In this document: one piece after another, positions 57,284 through 64,000 of the stretch
How the letters are laid out: each line of letters starts with the position of its first letter
How positions within the stretch are numbered: position 1 is the first letter of the stretch
Assembly (NCBI GenBank): GCA_017538895.1
Contig: JAFYHY010000060.1
Span: 36,914 to 100,913 of the forward strand
Source: Aeriscardovia sp.
GTDB lineage: Bacteria > Actinomycetota > Actinomycetes > Actinomycetales > Bifidobacteriaceae
Reading direction: 5' to 3'
DNA: 64,000 bases
Made by a program: the position numbers and the translations under genes
Notes under the pieces: generated by a model
The model's input: the letters and a program-made list of their open reading frames with translations, nothing else
Databases searched by the model: none
What the model was told of the DNA's origin: nothing

Positions 57284-59335
57284 ATGAATAATGAAGATCA
57301 ATTAATGACTGTAGTAGTTAATGGGGAAGAGAAAAACATTCCTTCCACATTTACAGGCATTGATCTTTTTTCTTCTGATCACTCCATCATTGCTGTTTCT
57401 ATCAACGGCATTGCTTGTGATATTTATACGCTTTTGCATGATGGTGATCAGGTCAACCCAATCTCTATCGACAGTGAACAAGGTCTTGCAATAATGCGTC
57501 ATTCCACCACACACGTGATGGCACAAGCAGTACAAGACCTCTATCCAAACACAAAACTTGGTGTTGGCCCAGTGATCAAAGACGGTTTCTACTACGACTT
57601 CGATGTAGACAAACCATTCACTCCAGAAGATCTCAAAAAAATCGAAAAACGCATGAAAGAAATCATTAAAGAAGATCAATCTTTCAAGCGTCGTTCTATC
57701 GACATGGCAACAGCACAACAAGAAGAAGCTGACCAACCATACAAGCTAGAACTCATCAACGATAAAGAATCTGAGATCGCAACAGCTAAAGACCCAACAC
57801 AAGTCAACCACGGTGAACTTACCATGTACGACAACATTCGTAAAGACGGATCAGTCGCATGGACCGATTTATGCCGCGGACCACACCTTCCAAGCACCAA
57901 ATACATTAAAGCGTTCAAACTCCAACGAAGCGCTGCTGCCTACTGGAAGGGTGACGAAAACAACGCAACCATGCAACGTATCTACGGTACCGCATGGAAC
58001 TCAGCTGACGACTTAAAGAAGCACCTACAACTTCTCGAAGAAGCAGCCAAACGAGACCACCGTAAACTCGGAGCAGAGCTCGACCTTTTCAGCTTCCCAG
58101 ACAAAATGGGTCCAGGTCTTGCTGTCTTCCATCCAAAAGGCGGAACCATCATCAACGTCATGGAAGACTACTCCCGTCAAATGCATCGCCGTAACGGCTA
58201 CTCCTTGGTCCAAACACCACATCTCACCAAGAAAGACCTCTATGTCACCTCAGGCCATTTGAACTGGTACCACGACGACATGTACCCACCAATGCATCTC
58301 GACGAAGTCGTCGACGCTGACGGTACAGTCAAGAGGCAAGGCCAAGACTACTACATGAAGCCAATGAACTGCCCAATGCACAACCTGATCTTCATGTCAC
58401 GTCAACGCTCTTACCGTGAACTCCCACTCCGACTCTTTGAATTCGGTACCGTCTACCGTTACGAAAAATCCGGTGAAGTACACGGACTCACCCGCATGCG
58501 CGGATTCACCCAAGACGACAGCCATATTTACTGCACTCGCGAACAAATGAAGGACGAATTAACCTCCATTTTGAACTTCGTGCTCCAAATGTTGAAAGAC
58601 TTCGGCTTAACAGACTTCTACATTGAGATCTCCACCAAGGATCCTCACAAGTACGTCGGTTCTGACGAGTTATGGGAAGAAGCAGAAAGCACCTTACGTG
58701 AAGTAGGACAAGCCTCTGGACTCGAATTCCATGAAGATCCAGCCGGCGCGGCTTTCTACGGTCCAAAGATCTCTGTCGAAGCACGTGACGCTATCGGCCG
58801 TAATTGGCAGATTTCCACCATTCAGCTTGATTTCAATGAGCCACACCTCTTCGGCTTACAATACATTGACAAAGATGGACAGCGTAAAGAACCAGTCATG
58901 ATCCACAGGGCTTTATTCGGTTCTATCGAACGCTTCTTCGCTATCCTTCTCGAGAACTATGCAGGAGCCTTCCCAGCATGGTTATCTCCAATTCAAGTTG
59001 AAGGTATCAGCGTTACTGATGATTCCTACGAATATGTCGCACAAATTTGTAACGATTTAAAGCAATGCGATATTCGCGCAGAGATCGATAATAGTGACGA
59101 TCGTTTCGGCAAAAAGATTCGCAACGCTGCCAAGCAAAAGATCCCATTCACCTTAATTGTTGGCGATAAAGATCGTACAGCAGGATGCGTCAGCTTCCGC
59201 TTCCGTGACGGATCACAATTAAACGAAATCAAGAAAGAATATGCTGAAGAGCTGATTAAGATCGCATGTCGCAAGCATGATCAATGTAACTCAGCAGACG
59301 ATTTCATTGCTATCACCGGGTATCACGCTGAATAA
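57284..59335 (+). CDS. thrS: threonyl-tRNA synthetase
   Basis: Class II synthetase charging tRNA-Thr (683 residues). N-terminal TGS domain (about 1-75), editing/SAD domain with [12 protein letters not shown] (about 73-84), catalytic core with [10 protein letters not shown] (zinc Cys, about 365), [35 protein letters not shown] (motif 2), motif 3 [17 protein letters not shown], and the anticodon-binding domain. AAGGA precedes the ATG. The 124-base gap from tRNA-Val carries a GTTTGC/GCAAAC hairpin near 57240. A/C-ended codons dominate from about 57490 to 58540, then relax. Confidence 0.96.
   Translation: MNNEDQLMTVVVNGEEKNIPSTFTGIDLFSSDHSIIAVSINGIACDIYTLLHDGDQVNPISIDSEQGLAIMRHSTTHVMAQAVQDLYPNTKLGVGPVIKDGFYYDFDVDKPFTPEDLKKIEKRMKEIIKEDQSFKRRSIDMATAQQEEADQPYKLELINDKESEIATAKDPTQVNHGELTMYDNIRKDGSVAWTDLCRGPHLPSTKYIKAFKLQRSAAAYWKGDENNATMQRIYGTAWNSADDLKKHLQLLEEAAKRDHRKLGAELDLFSFPDKMGPGLAVFHPKGGTIINVMEDYSRQMHRRNGYSLVQTPHLTKKDLYVTSGHLNWYHDDMYPPMHLDEVVDADGTVKRQGQDYYMKPMNCPMHNLIFMSRQRSYRELPLRLFEFGTVYRYEKSGEVHGLTRMRGFTQDDSHIYCTREQMKDELTSILNFVLQMLKDFGLTDFYIEISTKDPHKYVGSDELWEEAESTLREVGQASGLEFHEDPAGAAFYGPKISVEARDAIGRNWQISTIQLDFNEPHLFGLQYIDKDGQRKEPVMIHRALFGSIERFFAILLENYAGAFPAWLSPIQVEGISVTDDSYEYVAQICNDLKQCDIRAEIDNSDDRFGKKIRNAAKQKIPFTLIVGDKDRTAGCVSFRFRDGSQLNEIKKEYAEELIKIACRKHDQCNSADDFIAITGYHAE
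58533..58540 (+). repeat. strand-switch octamer GCACTCGC in thrS
   Basis: Encodes Cys-Thr-Arg. Left: 32 of 38 codons end in A/C with Leu as CTC. Right: Leu codons become TTA/TTG/CTG and Lys AAG; the change is real but milder than elsewhere. Confidence 0.65.
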
Positions 59336-59456
59336 AAATTCATCACATAAGGGGATAGAGAGAAAAGACTTCACTCACGATCCCCTCAAAACCCTTAATG
59401 ATAGTTATCATATATAATGTACATATTGCAAAGCGTATCAAGAGGTTGGAGGTGCT

Positions 59457-60215
59457 ATGTCCGGTCATTCAAAGTGGGCGACCACGAAGCATAAAAAAGC
59501 TGCTATCGACGCAAAACGTGGCAAGCTATTCGCAAAACTCATTAAAGACATTGAAGTCGCTGCAAAGCAGGGTGGTGGAGATCCAGCAGGAAACCCAGCA
59601 TTATATGAAGCAATTTACAAGGCTAAAAAAAATTCTATGCCAGCTGACAACATCAAACGTGCAGTGAAGCGCGGTTCTGGTGCTGAAGGCGGTGGAGTTA
59701 ACTATGAAAACATTACATATGAAGGATACGCTCCTGGTGGTGTCGGTCTCATTATCGAATGCTTAACCGATAACCACAACCGTGCAGCAGCAGACGTTCG
59801 TTCTACTCTCGGAAAAGGTGGCGGCTCACTCGCTTCCTCTGGTTCTGTCGCATTCAACTTCTCTCGCAAGGGACAAATTACCATCTCTTCTGAAAACGTT
59901 GACTATGATCAACTTTTTGAAATTGCAGCAGAAGCAGGAGCAGAAGACGTCATCGACGATGGTGACGTATACACCGTCATCACCAACCCATCAGATTTAA
60001 TGATTGTCCGTAAAGCATTACAAGACGCCAACTTCGACTACGAATCCGCAGAAACCGCCATGGTTCCAGCAAACACAGTCGAACTCGATGCAGACGGCGC
60101 ACGTAAAGTTCTCAAACTCATCGATAATCTCGACGATCTCGACGACGTTCAGAACATTTACTCTAACTGGACAGCATCCGATGACGTCATGCGTGAATTG
60201 GAAGATGAAGAGTAA
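59457..60215 (+). CDS. yebC: YebC/PmpR-family transcriptional regulator or translation factor
   Basis: A 252-residue YebC-family protein: MSGHSKWATTKHKKAAIDAKRGKLFAKL at the N-terminus, IKRAVKRGSGAEGGGVNYENITYEGYAPGG in the middle domain. Members have been described as DNA-binding regulators and, recently, as factors acting on ribosomes stalled at prolines. It directly precedes ruvC by six bases, the usual yebC-ruvCAB arrangement. Confidence 0.95.
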   Translation: MSGHSKWATTKHKKAAIDAKRGKLFAKLIKDIEVAAKQGGGDPAGNPALYEAIYKAKKNSMPADNIKRAVKRGSGAEGGGVNYENITYEGYAPGGVGLIIECLTDNHNRAAADVRSTLGKGGGSLASSGSVAFNFSRKGQITISSENVDYDQLFEIAAEAGAEDVIDDGDVYTVITNPSDLMIVRKALQDANFDYESAETAMVPANTVELDADGARKVLKLIDNLDDLDDVQNIYSNWTASDDVMRELEDEE

Positions 60216-60221
60216 TTCTCA

Positions 60222-60812
60222 ATGAGAATCCTCGGCATTGATCCAGGCCTAACACGCTGTGGTATTGGTGTCATAGAAGCCGGCGAATATCGTCGGCTTT
60301 CTTTTATCCACGTAGACGTCCTCAGATCCGACCCACACCAACCACAAGACAAACGACTCGACCTTATCTGGCAAGGCCTTAACCACAAAATCAGCATCTA
60401 CACGCCAGACATCATCTCCATCGAACAAGTCTTCGCACAACACAACGTCAACACCGTTCTCGGCACCGCACAAGTCGCAGGACTCGCAATGGTTGCCGCA
60501 GCAGAACACCACGTACCCATCGCAGTACACACCCCATCAGAAGTCAAACTCGCCATCACAGGAAACGGAAAAGCAAACAAACTCCAAGTTGAACGCATGA
60601 CTGCACTCATCCTGCACCTCCCAGAACTACCCAAACCAGCAGACGCCGCAGACGCACTCGCACAAGCCATCTGCCACGCACTCAACCCATCAAAATTCTT
60701 CAACCACACCACCAACAACAACTACATGACCGCCGCACAAAAACAATGGGCAAACGCACTCAAAAAAAACAAAAACAACACAGAAGACGGTATGCGCGGC
60801 CGCTACATGTAA
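60222..60812 (+). CDS. ruvC: Holliday junction resolvase RuvC
   Basis: Endonuclease resolving Holliday junctions (196 residues). The catalytic acids lie in [15 protein letters not shown] (Asp7 type), SIEQVF (Glu about 70), and the C-terminal [13 protein letters not shown] polar tail of ~25 residues follows. Within a strong A/C-rich block. Together with ruvA and ruvB it forms the classical operon. Confidence 0.95.
   Translation: MRILGIDPGLTRCGIGVIEAGEYRRLSFIHVDVLRSDPHQPQDKRLDLIWQGLNHKISIYTPDIISIEQVFAQHNVNTVLGTAQVAGLAMVAAAEHHVPIAVHTPSEVKLAITGNGKANKLQVERMTALILHLPELPKPADAADALAQAICHALNPSKFFNHTTNNNYMTAAQKQWANALKKNKNNTEDGMRGRYM
60654..60661 (+). repeat. octamer GCACTCGC in ruvC, inside A/C block
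   Basis: Encodes Ala-Leu-Ala. The left side is A/C-rich; the right side stays so because further copies follow at 61090 and 62109. Confidence 0.6.
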
Positions 60813-60837
60813 AACATCCTAGGGAGAAAAACAACCC

Positions 60838-61455
60838 ATGATCTCTCAACTCTACGGAACTATCATCGACATCACCCCACACGACATCACCCTCGACGTA
60901 CACGACATCGGATACACCATCCTCATGACCAACACCGACCTCCAAAACCTCACCCTCCACCAACAAACACGCCTCTACACCACACTCACCATCAGCCAAG
61001 AAAACCTCACCCTCTACGGATTCCTCACCCCAGACACCAAATCCCTCTTCACCCAACTCCAAAAAGTATCCGGAGTAGGACCAAAAGCAGCACTCGCCAT
61101 CCTCTCCACACTCGACAGCAACACACTCATCACCGCCATCAACACCAACGACATACAAACCCTCACCAGAGCTCCAGGCATTGGTAAAAAAGGAGCACAA
61201 AAAATCATCCTCGAACTCACCGGAAAAATCACCACACCACCACCAACCAGCAGCACGCACACCATCACCAACACCAAAAACGAAAGTGATATCATCATAG
61301 GATTACAAAACCTCGGCTGGCCAGAAAAAGACGCCATCTACGCCGTCACACAAATCAAAAAACAAAACCACTACACCAACGGCATACCAGACACCGACAT
61401 ACGCAACGTCCTCAAAGCCGCACTACTATACCTCGGAGAAAAAAAGAGATCATAA
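60838..61455 (+). CDS. ruvA: Holliday junction branch migration protein RuvA
   Basis: Junction-binding subunit (205 residues): N-terminal OB domain ([14 protein letters not shown]), two helix-hairpin-helix motifs ([13 protein letters not shown] and [16 protein letters not shown]), and the C-terminal RuvB-binding domain ([11 protein letters not shown]). GGGAG precedes the ATG. Stop overlaps the ruvB start. Confidence 0.95.
   Translation: MISQLYGTIIDITPHDITLDVHDIGYTILMTNTDLQNLTLHQQTRLYTTLTISQENLTLYGFLTPDTKSLFTQLQKVSGVGPKAALAILSTLDSNTLITAINTNDIQTLTRAPGIGKKGAQKIILELTGKITTPPPTSSTHTITNTKNESDIIIGLQNLGWPEKDAIYAVTQIKKQNHYTNGIPDTDIRNVLKAALLYLGEKKRS
61090..61097 (+). repeat. octamer GCACTCGC in ruvA, inside A/C block
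   Basis: Encodes Ala-Leu-Ala within the helix-hairpin-helix. Both flanks A/C-rich, bounded on the right by 62109. Confidence 0.6.
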
Positions 61456-62486
61456 TGAGCATCCAAGAAGAAGACCACAACACCACCTACACCAGTGACT
61501 CCATGCTCACCTCCACCAGCACACACGATGAAACCTACAGTGAAGAACAACTCCGCCCACACACCCTCAACTCCTTCATCGGACAACCAATCCTCAAAAA
61601 ACAAATCGACCTCTTCATCACCGCCGCACAAAAACGACAATCCTCACCAGACCACATCCTCTTCGCCGGACCACCAGGACTCGGAAAAACCACCCTCGCC
61701 CTCATCATCTCCCAAGAACTCAACGTCCCTATCCGAGTCACCTCAGGACCAGCAATCCAACACCCAGGAGACCTCGCTAGCATCCTCTCCTCACTCGGAG
61801 AAGGAGAAGTCCTCTTCATCGACGAAATCCACAGACTCCCACGCGTAGCAGAAGAAATGCTCTACATCGCCATGGAAGACTTCCGCGTCGACGTTATCGT
61901 CGGCAAAGGACCAGGAGCCTCCTCCATACCACTCGAACTCCCACGCTTCACTGTCATCGGAGCCACCACACGAGAAGGAATGCTCCCAGCACCACTCCGC
62001 TCACGCTTCGGATTCACCGCACACCTCGACTACTACGATCTCACCGAACTCAGCCACGTCATCGAACGCTCCGCCACCGTCCTCAACATCACCACCACCA
62101 CCAACGCAGCACTCGCGATTGCGAAATGTTCTCGTGGAACACCACGTATCGCTAACCGTATTCTTCGGCGAGTGCGTGATTTAGCGACAGTGCGTGGGGT
62201 AGAGGTGATTAATGAGGATCTTGTCGCGGAAACGTTAGAGTTATATCAGATTGATTCTGCGGGATTGGATTATTTGGATTTGTCTGTTTTGCAAGTGATT
62301 CATAAGAATTTTCATGATGGTCCGGTAGGGATTAAGAATCTTGCTGCAGTGGTAGGGGAAGAAGTAGAGACGATTGAGACAGTGTGTGAACCGTATTTGG
62401 TTCGTTCTGGTTTTCTGATTCGTACGCCGCGTGGTCGTGTGATTACTGAGAAGGCACAGAAACATTTGGAAGAGATTGCTATGTAG
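61455..62486 (+). CDS. ruvB: Holliday junction branch migration ATPase RuvB
   Basis: Motor of RuvAB (343 residues). Walker A is [14 protein letters not shown] (about residue 70), Walker [11 protein letters not shown], sensor 1 [10 protein letters not shown], arginine-finger region APLRSRFG, and the C-terminal winged helix ([23 protein letters not shown]). Codons are almost all A/C-ended up to 62109, then T/G-ended to the stop, with an intact protein. Confidence 0.96.
   Translation: MSIQEEDHNTTYTSDSMLTSTSTHDETYSEEQLRPHTLNSFIGQPILKKQIDLFITAAQKRQSSPDHILFAGPPGLGKTTLALIISQELNVPIRVTSGPAIQHPGDLASILSSLGEGEVLFIDEIHRLPRVAEEMLYIAMEDFRVDVIVGKGPGASSIPLELPRFTVIGATTREGMLPAPLRSRFGFTAHLDYYDLTELSHVIERSATVLNITTTTNAALAIAKCSRGTPRIANRILRRVRDLATVRGVEVINEDLVAETLELYQIDSAGLDYLDLSVLQVIHKNFHDGPVGIKNLAAVVGEEVETIETVCEPYLVRSGFLIRTPRGRVITEKAQKHLEEIAM
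62109..62116 (+). repeat. strand-switch octamer GCACTCGC in ruvB
   Basis: A+C is 75% in 62041-62100; beyond the octamer the sequence turns G/T-rich. Encodes Ala-Leu-Ala. Confidence 0.87.
62168..62175 (-). repeat. strand-switch octamer (plus strand GCGAGTGC) in ruvB, opposed to 62109
   Basis: Opposite orientation, 52 bases after the 62109 copy. Encodes Arg-Val-Arg. G+T is 67% in 62161-62220 and stays high to about 62490. Confidence 0.82.
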
Positions 62487-62510
62487 TGTGTATCCTGACA
62501 TGTCATTTTG

Positions 62511-62524
62511 CTAGTTTAAACTAG
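62511..62524. repeat. 14-bp palindrome CTAGTTTAAACTAG
   Basis: Perfect palindrome between ruvB and yajC, 46 bases upstream of the yajC start. Could be an operator or part of a promoter; no partner known. Confidence 0.35.
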
Positions 62525-62569
62525 TGTAGTTTTCCTTATATGATTGGTTTCTTTTGAGGGGAGGAAAAA

Positions 62570-63004
62570 TTGGGTAGTGATTCCATTATGGTGCTCATCA
62601 TTGTGGTGATGTGTATCTTTATGTGGTGGTCGATGCGTAAGCAGCGTAAGTCCCAGAAAACGCAAGAGGATTGGCGTAAATCTCTACATCCTGGTGACCC
62701 AGTAGCAACGGTGTCTGGTTTATTAGGAACGGTAGAGTCTGTAGATGTTGATCATGACCAGATTGTGATTAATTCTGAAGGATCATTGTCACGTTGGAGG
62801 ATTCAGGCTATTGTAAAAGCTCCTATTGTTCCTGCATATGTGGATGACAATGGGGTCAGTGAGGCTGATCCTGTACAAGAAGAGGCTGCTCCTGCTACTG
62901 AGCCCGCTGCTCCTACGGTAAATGAGCCGGTTGAAGAGAAGCCTGTTGAGGCTCCTATTGCTGAGGAAACTAGTGTAGAGGAGTCTGCTCATGACAATGA
63001 CTGA
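62570..63004 (+). CDS. yajC: preprotein translocase accessory subunit YajC
   Basis: A 144-residue YajC: one N-terminal membrane segment (residues 5-22), then the conserved QEDWRKSLHPGDPVATVSGLLGTVESVD domain and a Pro/Glu/Ala-rich acidic tail. It starts at TTG with GGGGAGG seven bases upstream. It overlaps apt by 14 bases. Confidence 0.88.
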   Translation: MGSDSIMVLIIVVMCIFMWWSMRKQRKSQKTQEDWRKSLHPGDPVATVSGLLGTVESVDVDHDQIVINSEGSLSRWRIQAIVKAPIVPAYVDDNGVSEADPVQEEAAPATEPAAPTVNEPVEEKPVEAPIAEETSVEESAHDND

Positions 63005-63560
63005 GTTAGCAAAACATCAGTTGAATTCTGATGCTAATTTTAACTATCTCATGTCAAAGTTTAGGACTATTCATGATTTCCCTGGTCGTGGTGTAACGTT
63101 CAGGGATATCATGCCTGTATTAACAGATCCTAAAGCGTTTAATCTTTTGATTGATGCGATGATTGATGCGCTACCAATCTCACCTGATGAGTTTGATTAC
63201 GTAGGTGGTTTAGAAGCACGTGGTTTTCTTGTTGGCGCTCCATTAGCCTACAAGCTCGGTAAAGGGTTCCTCCCATTCCGTAAGCTAGGTAAATTACCAC
63301 CTCCAACATTGAAACAAAGTTATGAGTTGGAATATGGTGCTGCCACCATTGAGATCGAAGATCATTTACTTCCTGAAGGATCACGCGTCCTCATCGTTGA
63401 TGATTTAATGGCAACAGGTGGAACAGCACACGCAGCACAATTACTAGTCGAGCGTACTGGCTCATCCGTTGCTGGTTTCCTTTTCGCTATCGAACTGGAA
63501 GGCCAAGGAGGACGTGAGAAACTATCCCAAAAACCAGTCAACGTTTTAATGAAGATCTAA
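62991..63560 (+). CDS. apt: adenine phosphoribosyltransferase
   Basis: Salvages adenine to AMP with PRPP (189 residues). Visible: RTIHDFPGRGVTFRDIMPVL, GLEARGFLVGAPLAY, and the PRPP motif VLIVDDLMATGGTAHA (about residues 133-148). GAGGAG upstream selects the ATG at 62991, inside the yajC 3' end. The 3' half becomes A/C-leaning (about 72% A/C-ended codons) toward the octamer at 63624. Confidence 0.94.
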   Translation: MTMTELAKHQLNSDANFNYLMSKFRTIHDFPGRGVTFRDIMPVLTDPKAFNLLIDAMIDALPISPDEFDYVGGLEARGFLVGAPLAYKLGKGFLPFRKLGKLPPPTLKQSYELEYGAATIEIEDHLLPEGSRVLIVDDLMATGGTAHAAQLLVERTGSSVAGFLFAIELEGQGGREKLSQKPVNVLMKI

Positions 63561-63580
63561 AAACGCTTCACTAAACACTC

Positions 63581-63619
63581 ATGGTAGGAGAGACAGAGTA
63601 TTCTCCTACCATTTTTTAT
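63581..63619 (+). terminator. intrinsic terminator of apt
   Basis: ATGGTAGGAGA (63581-63591) pairs perfectly with TCTCCTACCAT (63602-63612), followed by TTTTTATA. Confidence 0.87.
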
Positions 63620-63623
63620 ATAC

Positions 63624-63631
63624 GCACTCGC
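63624..63631 (+). repeat. octamer GCACTCGC in intergenic DNA after apt
   Basis: The only copy outside a gene. The left flank is moderately A/C-rich, the right flank mixed. Confidence 0.6.
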
Positions 63632-63675
63632 CGTAAACTAGATGAAGAATTATTGTATGAGGTGATACACGTATC

Positions 63676-63933
63676 ATGGTATACCGTTATTTTAATGAGA
63701 TCATCGTGGTCTGCTTACTGATCAGTGGAATCATTGCTTTCTGCGGTTTCTTCCTCCCCGCATTACTCATCATTGATATCACGGTGATAGCATTGTTTGT
63801 TGTCTCTTTTTATAAAGACCGTCACACAGGACTGAAAATATGGGGGAATCGATCACCACTCTGTGACCGTCTTCTGTGCCTACTATTCTTCATCCTTTTA
63901 AACAGCCTATACCTGTTTATCCTACCGCTATAA
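63676..63933 (+). CDS. small three-helix membrane protein, unknown
   Basis: An 85-residue hydrophobic protein with membrane segments at about residues 7-27, 29-45 and 65-84, separated by a basic loop (YKDRHTGLKIWGNRS). GAGGTGAT lies upstream of the ATG. I do not recognise the family; it is followed by hairpins at the window end. Confidence 0.6.
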   Translation: MVYRYFNEIIVVCLLISGIIAFCGFFLPALLIIDITVIALFVVSFYKDRHTGLKIWGNRSPLCDRLLCLLFFILLNSLYLFILPL

Positions 63934-63939
63934 CCATTA

Positions 63940-63996
63940 TTATCATGACAGCCATGATAAGGGGCGTGTGTCCTCCTCCATATTGTTGGAGGAGGG
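63940..63996 (+). terminator. two tandem hairpins at window edge
   Basis: TTATCATG/CATGATAA (63940-63960) and CCTCCTCCA/TGGAGGAGG (63972-63995). The second resembles the window's other terminators but its downstream tract is cut off. Confidence 0.55.
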
Positions 63997-64000
63997 CCCA

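Noticed and set aside
59350..59386. AGGGGAT/ATCCCCT inverted repeat between thrS and yebC as a terminator
   Set aside because: The stem is only seven pairs with a 23-base loop and no T-run, too weak to claim.
12286..62490. Mid-gene codon switches as recombination mosaics from foreign donors
   Set aside because: Both polarities occur, boundaries fall on one octamer, blocks fade gradually on one side and cross genes and spacers, and protein families continue unbroken. A donor import would not centre on the same octamer each time.
12286..62490. Codon switches as translational selection
   Set aside because: The polarity follows DNA strand rather than gene direction, and intergenic DNA shows it too.
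8891..63631. The octamer as a CIRCE half-site (TTAGCACTC) or cyanobacterial HIP1
   Set aside because: It shares only GCACTC with CIRCE, lacks the paired GAGTGCTAA arm and lies within genes. HIP1 is the palindrome GCGATCGC, a different sequence.
1..64000. CRISPR arrays, insertion sequences, prophage or restriction-modification genes
   Set aside because: No regularly spaced repeats, transposase, integrase, phage or restriction-modification reading frames were seen; gene content is core.

Overview
The window looks like a chromosomal segment of a low-GC member of the Bifidobacteriaceae (Actinobacteria). The evidence is a complete bifid-shunt gene set (phosphoketolase xfp, pta, ackA, plus transaldolase and transketolase), actinobacterial gene neighbours (whiA-pgk-tpiA-secG, ruvCAB-yajC-apt, SufBDCSU), and G+C of roughly 40-45% by eye. 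It is almost entirely core genome: no rRNA, insertion sequence, prophage or CRISPR array was seen.

Layout. 1-1486: 3' end of polA and a NIF3-family gene. 1561-1634: tRNA-Pro. 1652-7638 (minus strand): a small anchored protein, ackA, pta and xfp. 7874-12238: aldo-keto reductase, HAD phosphatase, a four-helix membrane protein, a D-2-hydroxyacid dehydrogenase and a degenerate amidohydrolase-like protein. 12286-16997: pcrA helicase, rpsD with a structured leader, a histidine phosphatase and two small membrane proteins. 17048-23547: alaS, ruvX, mltG, pyrG. 23657-29326: the suf Fe-S assembly operon ending in a MIP18-family gene. 29407-31313 (minus): aspartate 4-decarboxylase and tRNA-Leu. 31443-34673: HIT, ybeY, corC-like, era. 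34758-36680 (minus): acyl-CoA synthetase. 36892-46114: rplY, rpsT (minus), lepA, hemW, a small membrane protein, a paired ABC exporter and trmI. 46111-48466 (minus): SGNH hydrolase and ABC-F. 48735-52016: whiA, pgk, tpiA, secG. 52114-55305 (minus): tal, tkt. 55544-63933: dnaJ, four tRNAs, thrS, yebC, ruvC, ruvA, ruvB, yajC, apt and a small membrane protein. Long, mostly perfect hairpins close most transcription units, especially between convergent genes.

The outstanding observation is not a gene. The octamer GCACTCGC (reverse complement GCGAGTGC) occurs 19 times by my reading, against about one expected from base composition. At these copies the DNA changes its strand composition abruptly. 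On the strand reading GCACTCGC, the 0.5-2 kb lying 5' of the octamer is rich in A and C; equivalently, the strand reading GCGAGTGC is rich in G and T 3' of it. The bias fades gradually with distance and stops sharply at the octamer. It cuts through genes (pcrA, sufB, the corC-like gene, the acyl-CoA synthetase, an ABC exporter, pgk, thrS, tkt, ruvB), flips synonymous codon choice in mid-gene, runs across gene boundaries, and is also visible in intergenic DNA. Octamer-free stretches (about 1-8 kb, 14-23.6 kb, 27-31 kb, 45.5-49 kb) lack it. This suggests an oriented, sequence-specific process such as a Chi-like recombination signal or a nick or priming site, whose repeated action biases substitutions on one strand. 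The mechanism is inference; the pattern is directly visible.

Metabolically, xfp splits xylulose-5-P or fructose-6-P to acetyl-P, ackA makes ATP and acetate from it, pta links it to acetyl-CoA, tal and tkt supply the sugar phosphates, and pgk and tpiA run the lower glycolytic branch.
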